Shown one piece after another: positions 1 through 12,700 of a DNA stretch of 64,000 nucleotides (the stretch's first letter is position 1; every line of letters begins with the position of its first letter). This stretch comes from Neoceratodus forsteri (Eukaryota > Chordata > Ceratodontiformes > Ceratodontidae). The DNA lies in contig CM028136.1 of NCBI GenBank assembly GCA_016271365.2, positions 473,492,001 to 473,556,000 on the forward strand. The letters run 5' to 3'. The position numbers were made by a program, and so were the translations under genes. Below the pieces are notes generated by a model. That model ran no database searches, was not told the origin of the DNA, and saw only the letters and a list, made by a program, of their open reading frames with translations.

Positions 1-1791
1 AATTTGAGTCATCTGCTTTTATATGGTCTAAACCACCCTTAATTAGCTCCCTCTCTCTCTCTCTCTCTCTCTCACTCAAACTGGTTTGACAAAATAAGTT
101 GATACAGTACCCTTTACGAACACATAACACACACACACTTCTTTTAAGCTGAAATAGACCCTATCTACTTCTAATAATGTATCTTCATGCTTAATCTCGA
201 CAGAAACAGTTTCTCCTCAGAAATAGAAGTGTTAAATTAGTAGGAAAATTGTGTATTCTTAAAGTTAGCTGCTCTCAGCTTTACAGGCTAACAAGAATTT
301 GTAATTGAGTCACCTGCTTTTATATGATCAAAACCACACCCCAATTAGCTCTCTCTCTCCTACCAGTTTAGCAAAAGTGAGTTGATACAGTACCCTTTAC
401 AGCACAGAACACACACTGACTTTGCTTTCTTTTTAACCCTAAATAAAACCCTTCTACTTCAAATAAAGTATCTGTCTGCTTAATCTCGAAAATAAACTGA
501 TTCTCTGCTTAGATAGAATTGTTAAATTAAGCAGCAAAATTGTACCTTCTTTCAGTTATCTGTTTTCTGCTTTACAGGCTAGCTTCAGGAAGTTGTAATT
601 AGAGTCACCTGCTTTTATACATGGTCCTAAGCGGACACCCCAATAAGATCTCTCTCCTACTACTGATTTGTATCAAAGTAAGTTGATACATTATCCTTCA
701 GAGCAGAAAACACACTGGCTATCTTAATATTTTGCTACCCATAAATAGGGACCCCTACTTGTAGATAAAGTATCTATCTGTAATCACAACACAAACTGAG
801 TTTCTGCTGAGATAGGCGTGTTAAATTACAAGAAAAATTGTACCATCTTTCAGTTAGCTTCTTTCTACTTTACAGGCTTGCTACGAAATTGTAATTTTAG
901 ACACTTGCTTTTGTATGGTCTAATTGTCACCCTCAATTAAGCTCCTCTCTCTCTCTCATCTTGCTGATTTAGCAAAAGTAAGTTGATATGGAATCCTTCA
1001 CAGCCGGAACACACACACTGGCATTTTTCTTTTTTTTAACCATAAATAAGACCCATCTACTTCTAATAAAGTATCTGTCTGCTTAATCTCAATGAAGCTG
1101 AGCTTTTGAGGTAGAAGTGTTAAATTAGTAATAAAATTGTACCTTCCTTCAGTTAGCTGCTTTCTGCTTTACAGGCTAGCAACAGGAAGTTGTCATTGAG
1201 TCACCTGCTTTTATATAGTCTAAGCCACATCCACAATTAAGCTCTCTCATCTCTCATCTTGCTGATTTAGCAAAGTAAGTTGATATGGAATCCTTCACAG
1301 ACTGGAACACACATGCATTCTTTTCTTTTTTTTTTAACCATAATAAGACCTCTACCACTTAATAAAGTATCTGTCTACTTAATCTCAACAAGCTGATTTC
1401 TTTTGGAGGTAGAAGTAAATAGTAAGAAAATTATACCTACTTTCATTACAGCCACTTTATAGGCAAGCAACAGTTGTATTGCAGAACCTGCTTTATATAC
1501 AAAGAGCCACACCCAAAATTGCTCCCTCTCCTCCTGCTACTGATTTGCAAAGTAAGTTGATACACTATTCTTCACAGCACAGAACACACACCAACAACAA
1601 CGCCATATATAAGACCCCTTTCTTCTAAAAAGTATCTGTCTGCCCATTCAACAGAAACTGATTATGCTGAGATAGAAGTGCTAATTAGCAAGAAAAATGC
1701 AAAATCTACAGTTACAGTAGTTTCTACTTTAGGATAGAAACAGAATTTGTAATTGAGCCATCCGCCTTTATATACTCTAGCTACATCCAAA

Positions 1792-1831
<40 letters not shown>

Positions 1832-4800
1832 GTCCTCTCACTGATTTAGCAAAATAAGTTCATACAGTATCCTTCACAGCACAGAAGACACACTGACTTT
1901 CTTTTTTATCCTAAAAAACCCTTCACATCTATTAAAATATCTGTCTGCAATCCACAGAAACTGATTTCCACTGAGACGAAATGTAAAACTAGGAGAAAAA
2001 TCTACCTTCTTTCAGTTAGCTGCTTTCTGCTTTACAGGCTAGGAATAGGAAGCTGTAATTTAAGTCACCTTTTGATATGGTCACACACCAGTAATTAAGC
2101 CCCTCTCCTCCTACTGATTTAGAAAGTAAGTTGATACAGTACCTTCACCACAGAAACACCACTGACTTTCTGTCTTTTTCCCCAAATAAGACGCTCTACT
2201 TCTAATAAAGTATCTGTCCTATTAATCTCAACAGACACTGATTTCACTGAGATAGAAGTTTTGAATTAGTAGAAAATTAACCTTCTTTCAGTTAGCTGCT
2301 TTTCCATTACAGGCTAGCAACAGGAAGTTATAATTGGTGTCAAATGATTTATATGATTGTACACCACCAATTAGCTACCACTCTCTCCTGTAACTGATTT
2401 GCAAAGTGAGTTGATATAGTACCTTCCACAGCACAGAACACTCCCTGCCCTTCTTTCTTCTTTTTAACCTCAATAAGACCCCTTCTACTCTAATAGTATC
2501 TGTCTCCTTAAACTCAACGAAAATGATTTCTGCTGAGATAGAGAGTATTAGTAGTAAAGATACCTTCTTTTAATTAGCTGCTTTCTGCTTTACAGACTAA
2601 AAACAGGATGTTCTAATGGAGTACCAGCTTTATATGGTCCTAGCCCCAAGATTCTGTTCTCTCTCTCTCTCTTCTACTGATTTAGCAAAGTGTTGATACT
2701 ATCTTCTCAGCACAGAACACACACTGCCCTTCTTTCTTACTTTTTAACCCGTAAGACTACTTCTACTTCTATTAAAGTATTGTTTGCTTAAACTCAACAG
2801 AAACAGTTTCCGCTGAGCGAAATGTTAAATTAATGAAAATTGTACTCTTCAGTTAACTGCTTTCGTTTACAGGATAGCAACAGGAAGTTGTAATTAGGTC
2901 ACCTGCTTTAATAGTCTAAGACAATACAATTGCTTTATCTCTCTCTCTCTCTCTCCCTCCTACTGATTTAGCAAACTAGTTGATACAGTATCCTTCAAGA
3001 ACAGAGACACATTGTGTTTATTTTTATAACCCTAACAAGACTTTTCTGTTCTAATAAAGTATCTGTCTGTGAATTTCAACAGAAACTGATTTCTTCTGAA
3101 GTTGAAGTTTGAATTAGTTAGAAAATTGAACCTTCTTTCAGTTAGCTACTTTCTTTGCTAAGATAGCAACAGGAAGCTGTAATTGAACTGATTTATATGG
3201 TCTAAGCCACACCCCAACTAAGCTACTAACTCTCTCCTGACTGGATTTAGTAAATAAGTTGATATGTACCCTGCAGCACAGAACACTCACTTTCTTTCTT
3301 TCTTTTTAACCTAAATAATACCCCTTACCACTTCTAATAATGTATCTGTTGCTTAATCTCACAGGAACTGATTTCGCTGAGATAAAATATTAAATAGTAC
3401 AAAATTATGCTTCTTCACACTGCTTTCTGTTTTCAGGCTGAAAAGGAAGTTGTAATTGAAGTCACCTGTTTAACATGTTCTAAGCCACACCACCATAAAG
3501 ATCTCTCTCTCCTCCAGCTGATCGAGCAAAGTAAGTTAATACAGTATCCTACAGGCACAGTACACATTGAGTTTCTTTTAACCTAAATAAGACCCCTTCC
3601 TTTAATAAAGTATCAGACTGCTTAATCTCAACAGAAACTGATTTCTACTGAGATAGAAGTGTTAATATTAAAAATTCTACCTTCTTTCAGTTAACTGCTT
3701 TCTCTGTTTACAGGCTAGGAATAGGAAGCTATAATTGGAGCCACCTGCTTGATATTGTCTAGGCAGCCCCACCAGCCCCTCTCCTCCTTCTGATTTAGCA
3801 GTGTTGATATGCCCTTCACAGCACAGAACCCACTAATTTCTTTCTTTTTTGACCCTAAATAAGACACCATCTACTTCTAACAAAGTATCTGTCTGCTTAA
3901 TTTCAACAGAAACTCTATTTCTGCTGAGATAGAAGTGTTAAAATTAGTAAGAAAATGGTTTTCCTTCAGCTAGCTGCTTCTGGGTTTTATAGGCTAGCAA
4001 CAGGAAGTTCCAAATGAGTCACCACCTGCTTTTATATGGTCTAAGCCACACCAGCCAATTGCTCTCTCTCTATATCACTGATTTAGCAACAAGTTCATAG
4101 CACCGCTCACAGTACAGAAACACAGACATTCTTTCTTTTCTAACTAATAACACCATATACTTCAAATAAAGTATCTGTCTGCTTAATCTCAACAGAAACT
4201 GATTTCGCTGATATAAGTGATAAATTAGTACACAACTATACCTCTTTCAGCTAGCTACTTTCTGTTTTCATTCCAACAAACAGGAATCGTAATTTAGTAA
4301 CCTGCTTTATAGGTCAAGCCACCCCCAATTAAGCTCTCCTCCACTCCTACTGATTAACAAAGTAAGTTGATACAATGTCCTTCACAGCACATAACACCTC
4401 GGACTTTCTTTTTAACCCAAATAAGACCCTTCTACTTCAATAAGTATCTTTCTTCTTAATCTCAACAAAACTGATTTCGCTGATTGAATGTTAAACTAGT
4501 AAGAAATGATACCTCTTTCAGTTAGCTGCTTTCTGTTTTTCAGGCTAACAACAGGAAGCTGTAATTGAGCCACCTGCTTTTATATGGTCTTAGCCACAAC
4601 TCAACCAGCGCCTCTCTCTCTCTCTCCCACTGATTTAGCAAAAATAATAATACAGTATCCTCACAACACAGAACACACTGACTTTCTTTTAAAACCTAAA
4701 TAAGACCTCTTCTACTTGATAAAGTATCTATCAGATTAATCTCTAAGAAATTGATTTCGCTGAGATAAGTGGAAGTTAGTAAGAACATTGTACCTTCTTT

Positions 4801-7800
4801 CAGTTAGCTGCTTTCTGCTTTATAGGCAAGACAGGAAGTTGTTATTAAGTCACCTTCTTTTATATTGTCTAAGCACCTGAATTAAGTTCTCTCTCTCCTC
4901 CTACTGATTAAGCTGCTTGTAAGTTGATACAGAACGTTCATAGCACAGAACACACGTTGACTTTCTTCCTTTTTAACCCTAATAAGACCCTTCTACTTAA
5001 CAAAGTATCTGTCTGCTTAATCTCAACATAAACTGATTTCTGCTGACACGGATGTGTTAAATTAGTAAGAAAATTCCACCTCTTTCAGTTAAATGCTTTC
5101 TGCTTTCAGGTAGCAACAGAAATTTGTACTGAGCCATCTGCTTATATGATCTAAGTTACACCCCCAAAGCTAGAACTCTTCCTCCTATTGATTTAGCAAG
5201 TAAGTTGATACAGTACCTTCACAGCACAAGAACCACACTGATGTTCTTCTTTAACCCTAAATAAGACCAATTCTACTTCTAAATAAGTATCTCTCTGCTT
5301 AAACTCAAAAGAGCTTCTGCTGAGATAAAGTGTTAAATTAGTGAAAAGTGTGCATCCTTCAGTTAGCTGCTTACTGCTTTGCAGGCTAGCAATAAGGCTG
5401 TAACTGAAGTCTGTTTATATGGTCTGCCACAACCCAATTACTTACTCTCTCTCCTACTGATTTGCAAAGCAAGATGGTACAGCACCTTCACAGCAAAGAA
5501 CACTCTGACTTTCTTTCTTTTTAATCTTAAATAAGACCCTACTACTTCAATAGCATCAGTCACTTAATCTCAACATAAACTGATTTCTGCTGAGATAGAA
5601 GTGTTAAATTAGTAAGAAAATTGTACCTTCTTTCAGCACTCTGCTTTATGCTTTACAGGCCAGCAACCGGAAGTTGTAAGTGAGTCACCTGCTTTTTATG
5701 GTGTAAGCCACAGCCCCAATAAGCCTCTCTCTCCCATACTGATTTATAAAGTAAGGAGAAACAGTAGCCTTTTAGCTGTGAAAACACACAACCATCTTTC
5801 TTTTAACCCTGAATAGGACCTTCTACTCTAATAAAGTATCTGTCTGTATAATGACGAAACAATTTCCGTGAGAAAGAAGTGTTAAATTATAAGAAAACTG
5901 TAATTTTTCAGACAGCTGCTTTCTTGTGCTACTAGCAACAGAAGTTATATTGAGCACCTCCTTTTGTATGATCCGGCCACCCCACAATTGCTTATCTCTC
6001 TCCTCTCACTGATTTGTAAAATATGTTGATATAGTTCCTACAGCACAGAGAACACAGTGACTTTCTCTTCTTTTAACCTAAATAAGAGCCCTCTATATCT
6101 AATAAAGTATCTGTCTTAATCTCAACAGAAACTTTCACTGACATAAGTGTTAAATTAGTAAGAAAGTGTACTTCTTCAGTTATCTGCTTTCAGCTTTCAG
6201 GCTAGCAACAAGAATTTGTAATTGAGTCATCTGCTTTATCTGCTAAAGCTACAACCCCCAATTAAAAGCCCTCTCTCTCTCTCTCTCTCTCTCTTATTGA
6301 TTTAGAAAAATTGATACAGTACCCTTCACAGCACAGAACACACACTGACTCTCTTTCCCTTTAAACAATAATAAGATCCTCTACTTCTAATAAAGAGAGG
6401 TTTATAATCTCAACAGAAACTGTATTTCATGAGAGAGAAGTGTTAAATTAGTAAGAAAATTGAACCTACTTAGTTAGCTGCTTTCTCCCTAACAGGCTAG
6501 CAACAGGAAGTTTTAATTGAGCAACCGATTTATATGGTCTGAGTCACAATTAAAATTAACCTACCTCTCTCCTGTAACTGTTTAGCAAAAGTTCATATAG
6601 TACCCTCACACAGAACCTCACTGTCTTCTGCTTTCTTTTAACCAATAAGACCCTTCTACTTCTATTATAGTATCTGTCTGCTTAATCTCATTAGAAACTG
6701 ATTTCTTCTGAGACAGAAATATTAATAGTAAGAAAATTACATCATCTTTCAGTAAGCTGCTTTCTCCTTACAGCTAGCAACAGGAAGCACAACAATTAGA
6801 CTCACCTGCTTTTGGTCTAAGACACCCCCTAATTGCTCTCTCTCTCTCTCTCTTTCTCCTCCTACTATTTTAGCAAAAATAAGTCCACATAGAGTCCACA
6901 GCACAGAACATACACAGGCTTTTTTTAAACCCTAATAAGACCCCTCTCTTCAAAAGTATCTGTCTGTAATCCAACAGAAATTGGTTTCTGCTGATAGAAT
7001 TATTAATAGTAAGAAAGTGTTCCTTCTTTCAATTAGCTACTCTGTTTTACAGGCTAGCAACAGGAAGTTGTAATTGGAGTTACCTGCTTTATATGGTCTA
7101 AGCCACAGTCCCAAATTAAGCTCTCTCTCTCTCTTCCTACAGTTTAGCAAAGTATGTTGATACAGCGTTACAGCATGGAACACACTGAATTTCTTTCTTT
7201 TTAACGCTGAATAAGACCCTTCTACTTCTAACAGTATATGTCTGCTTAATCTCCAACAAACTGATTTCTGGTGAGATGAAGCATTAGTGAAAATTGAACC
7301 TTCTTTCAGTTAGTTGCTTACACTTACAGAAAGGAAAGGAAGTTGTAATTCTAGTCACCTGCTTTATGGTCTAAGCCACACCCTAATTTATCTCTCTCCT
7401 CCAACAGATAGAAAAGTAAGTTGACAGTATCCTTCACAGCAGAGAACACACTGAATTCTTTCTTTTTAACCACTTAAAAAAAAACTTTCACTCTATAAAA
7501 GTTCTGCTGAATCTCATCAAACAATTTCTGAGACAGAAAAGTTAAATTAGCAAAATTTTCCTCTTTCAGTCAGCTGCTTTCTGCTTTACAGAGTTAGCAA
7601 CAGGAAATTGTAATTAAGTCAGCTGCTTTGTATCGGTCTTAGCCACACCCCAATTAAGCCTCTCCTCCTACTGATTTTAGCAAAGTTGATACAGTATCCT
7701 TCAGAGCAGAACACACAAACTGACTTTTCTTTCTTTTTTAAAAGTAAAGAAGGGACCCTTCTACTTCTAATAAAAGTATCTATGCTTAATCTCAACAGAA

Positions 7801-9700
7801 ACGGATTTCTGCTTAGATGGATGTTAAATTAGTAAAGAAAATAGTACATTCTTTCGATAGTATCTCTGCTTTAAAGGCTAGCAACAGAAAGTTGTAACTG
7901 GGGTCACCATGTTTTATATGGTGTAAGTCAGACCACCAATTAAGCTCTGTATCTCTCTCCTCTACTGATTTTTTAAAGTAAGTTGATTCAGTATCCTTCA
8001 CAGCACAAACACACAGTGTCTTTCTTTATTTATTTTAACCTATTAAGACCCATTCTACTTTCTAATAAAGGAATCAGTCTGCTTTTAATTTCAACAGAAA
8101 ATTAGCTTCATGAGATAGAAGAGTTAAATTAGTAAGAAAATTCTACACCTTCTTTCGGTAGCTGCTTTCTGTTTTTACAGACTAGCAACAGGAAGTTGTA
8201 ATTGGAGTCACCTGCTTTTTATGATCTAGCCACACACCCCAATTAAACAACCTCTCTCCCTCATAACAGTTTTGCAAAATAAGTTGATGTAGTATCCTTC
8301 ACAGTACAGAACACTCCACTGTCTTTCTTTCTTTTTAACCCTAAATGACACCTTCTACTTCTAATTAATTATCTTTCTGCTTAATCTCAACAAGAGACTG
8401 ATTTCTGCTGAGATAGAAGTGTTACATTAGTAAAAAGATTATACCTTCTTTCAAGTAAATTGCTTTCTGCTTCACAGACTAGTAACAGGATATTCTAATT
8501 TGAGTCACCAGTTTTTATGGTCTAAGCCACACCCAAGATTAAGCTGTCTCTCTCTCCTCCTTCTGCTTTATAAAAGTAAGTTCATGAGAGTCCTTCACAG
8601 CACAGAACACACACTGAATTCCTTTCTTTTTAAACCTAAATAAGACCACTTCTACTTCCATTAAAGTATCTGTTCTGCTTAATCTCATCCAAACTGATTT
8701 CTGCTGAGACAAATGTTAAATTAGTGAAAATTGTACCTTCTTTCAGTTAGCTGCTTTATGCTTTAGGCTAGCAACTGTTAGTTGTGATCAGTCATCTGTT
8801 TTATATGGTCTAGACAAACCACTAATGAGCTCGCTCTCTGTCTAGCCTCCTACTGATTTAGCAAATGAAGTTGATATAATACCCTTTACAGCACAGAACA
8901 CTCCATGTCTTTCTTTCTTTTAACCCTAAATAAGACCCCTTCTACTTCTAAAAAAGTATCTGTCCTGCTTAATCTAGAAACTGATTTCTGCTGAGATAGA
9001 AATGCTAAATTAGTAAATAAATTATACCTTCTAATGGAGTTACAAGCTTTATATATGTTTAAGCCACACCCAAGATGAAGCAGACTCTCTCTCTCCTCCT
9101 ACTGATTTTGCAAAGTATGTTGATACAGTACCCTTCAGACCACAGAACACACACTGACTTTCTTTCTTTTCTTTTAACCCCAGATAAGACCCATTCTACT
9201 TCTAATAAAGTATCTTTCAGCTTCATATGACTAGAAACTGATTTCTGCAGAGATAGAGTGTTAAATAAGTAAGAAAATTGTACCTTCTTTCAGTTAAGCT
9301 GCTCTGCCTTTACAGGAAAGCAGGAAGTTGCACGAGTCACTTGCTTTTATATGGTCTAAACAACACACAATTAAGCGCTATCTCCTCCACTGAATAAGCA
9401 ATGCAACTTGATACAGTATCCTTTCACAGTACAGTACACACACTGACCTTCTTTCTTTTTTTAACTTCTAAAATATGACCCTTCTACTTCCAATAAAGTA
9501 TCAGTCTGCGTAATCTGAACAGAAACTGACTTCTGATGGGATAGAAGTGTTAAATAAACAAGAAAAATTCTACCTTCTTTCAGTTAGCTGCTTTCTGCTT
9601 TACAGGCTGCCAACAGGAATTTGTAATTGAGTCACCTGCTTTTATATGGTCTAAGCCACACCCAATTAACTCTCTCTCCTCCTACTGATTTAGCAAAAGT
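1..9700. repeat. Deletion-rich part of the satellite array
   Basis: This part of the array has the same monomer but is peppered with missing single bases. Compared segment by segment it matches other parts of the array: 1 to about 420 resembles 23,808-24,240, 480-750 resembles 17,777-18,050, 900-1,900 resembles 19,365-20,430, and 1,950-6,300 resembles 9,800-14,400. In these pairings most differences are deletions in the early copy rather than substitutions. For example about 300 bases at 1,441-1,740 correspond to about 336 bases at 19,915-20,250. This is either an older, decayed higher-order copy or poorly corrected long-read sequence. Confidence 0.7.
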
Positions 9701-12700
9701 AAGTTGATACAGTATCCCTCACAGCACAGAACACACACTGACTTTTCTTTCTTTTAACCCTAAAATAGACCACTTCTACTTCTATTAAAGCATCTGTCTG
9801 TAATATCATCAGAAACTGTTTCTGCGAGACAGAAATGTAAAATTAGTAAGAAATTACTACCTTCTTTCAGTTAGCTGCTTTCTGCTTTACAGCTAGGAAT
9901 AGGAAGCTGTAATTTGGAGTCACCTGCTTTGATATGGTCACATACACCACGTAATTAAGCCGCTCTCTCTCCTACTGATTTTAGCAAAAAGTTGATACAG
10001 TACCCTTCACAGCACAGAACACACACTGACTTTCTGTCTTTTTCCCTAAATAAGACCGCTTCTACTTCTAATAAAGTATCTGTCTGCTTAATCTCAACAG
10101 ACACTGATTTCTACTGAGATAGAAGTTTTGAATTAGTAAGAAAAATGAACCTTCTTTCAGTTAGCTTTCTCCGTTACAGGCTAACAACAGGAAGTTATAA
10201 TTGGTGTCAAATGATTTATATGGTCTAAACACTCTCCAATTAGCTACTCTCTCTCTCCTGTAACTAGTTTAGCAAAGTGAGTTGATATAGTACCCTTCAC
10301 AGCACAGAACTCACTCCCTTCTTTGCTTACTTTTAACCATTATAAGACCCTTCTACTTCTAATAAAGTATCATGTCTGCTTAAACTCAACAGAAAATGAT
10401 TTCTGCTGAGATAGAAGAGTTAAAGTAGTAAAAGAGTGTACCTTCTTTCAATTAGCTGCTTTCTGCTTTACCAGACTAAAACAGGATGTTCTAATTGAGT
10501 CACCAGCTTTTATATGGTCTAAGCCACACCCAAGATTAAGCTGTCTCTCTCTCTCGCTCTCTTTCTACTGATTTAGCAAAGTAAGTTGATACTGAGTCCT
10601 TCACAGCACAGAACACACACTGCCCTTCTTTCTTACCTTTTAACCCTAAATAAGACTACTTCTACTTCTATTAAAGTATCTGTCTGCTTAAACTCAACAG
10701 AAAGTGATTTCTGCTGAGACAGAAATATTAAATTAGTAAGAAAATTGTACTTCTTTCAGTTAACTGCTTTCTGCTTTACAGGATAGCAACAGGAAGTTGT
10801 AATTGGAGTCACCTGCTTTTACATAGTCTAAGACAAACCACCAATTAAGCTCTCTCTCTCTCTCCCTCCTCCTTCTGATTTAGCAAACTAAGTTGATACA
10901 GTATCCTTCAGAGCACAGTAAGACACATTGTGTTTATTTTTTAACCCTAAATAAGACCTTTTCTGCTTCTAATAAAGTATCTGTCTGCTTAACTCAGCAG
11001 AAACTGATTTCTACTGAGATAGAAGTTTTGAATTAGTAAGAAAATTGAACCTTCTTTCAGTTAGCTGCTTTCTCTTTTACAAACTAGCAACAGGAAGCTG
11101 TAATTGGAATCAACTGATTTATGGTCTAAGCCACAACCCCAATTAAGCTTAAGTTGATATAGTACCCTTTACAGCACAGAACACCCACTTTCTATCTTTC
11201 TTTCTTTCTTTTAACCCTAAATAAGACCCCTTCTACTTCTAATAATGTATCAGTCCGCTTAATCTCAACAGGAACTGATTTCTGCTGAGATAGAAGTGAT
11301 TAAATTAGTAAGAAAATGATGCCTTCTTTCAGTTAGCTGCTTTCTGTTTTCAGGCTAGCAACAGGAAGTTGTAATTGGAGTCACCTGCTTTAATATGTTC
11401 TAAGCCACACCACCACTTAAGCTCTCCCTCGCTCTCCTCCAGCTGATCTAGCAAAGTAAGTTGATACAGTATCCTTCAGGGCACAGTATGCACATTGAGT
11501 TTCTTTTTTAACCCTAAATAAGACCCTTCTCCTTTTAATAAAGTATCGGACTGGTTAATCTCAACAGAGAACTGATTTCTGCTGAGATGGAAGTGTTAAA
11601 TGTGTAAAAATTCTACCTTCTCTTCAGTTAACTGCTTTCTGCTTTACAGGCTAGGAATGAAGCTATAATTAGAGTCACCTGCTTTGATATTGTCAGGCCA
11701 CAGCCACAATTAAGCCTCTCTCCTCCTACAGTTGTAAAGTAAGTTGATACAGTACCTTCACAGCACTAGAACTCACAATGAATTTCTTTCTTTTTGACCT
11801 AAATAAGACACCATCTACTTCTAATAAAGTAACTGTCTGCTTAATTTACAGAAACTCTATTTCTGCTGAGATAGAAGTGTTAAAATTAGTAAGAAAATTG
11901 TTCCTTCTTTCAGTTAGCTGCTTTCTGCTTTATAGACTAGCAACAGGAAGTTCTAATTGGAGTCACCTGCCTTTATATGGTCTAAGCCACACCAGCCAAT
12001 TAAGCTCTCTCTCTCCTCCTACTGATTTAGAAATTTAAGTTCATACAGTACCGTTCACAGCACAGAACACACACTGACATTCTTTCTTCTTTAACTCTAA
12101 ATACGACCCCATATACTTCAAATAAAGTATCTGTTTAATCTCAACAGAAACTGATTTCTGCTGAGATAAGTGATAAATTAGTACAAAAATTATACCTTCT
12201 TTCAGCCAGCTACTTTCTGTTTTTCATTCTAGAAACAGGAATTTGTAATTTGTCACCTGCTTTTTTAGTATGGTCTAGCCACACCCCAATTAAGCTCTCA
12301 CTCACTCCTACTGATTAAGCAAAGTAAAGTTGGATACAGTGTCCTTCTCAGCCAAATATACACTCTGACTTTCTTTTTTAACCCTAAATAAGACCCTTCT
12401 ACTTCTAATAAAAGTATATTTCTGCTTAATCTCAACAAAAACTGATTTCTGCTGAGATTGAAGTGTTAAATTAGTAATGAAAATGATACCTTCTTTCAGT
12501 TAGCTGTTTTCTGTTTTCAGGCTAACAACAGGACATTGTAATTAAGGTCACCAACTTTTATATGGTCTTAGCCACACCTCCAATTAAGCTTTCTCTCTCT
12601 CTCTCTCTCTTCCTACTGATTTAGCAAAGTAAGCTAATACAGTATCCTTCACAACACAGAACACACACTGACTTTCTTTTTAAACCTAAATACGACCTCT

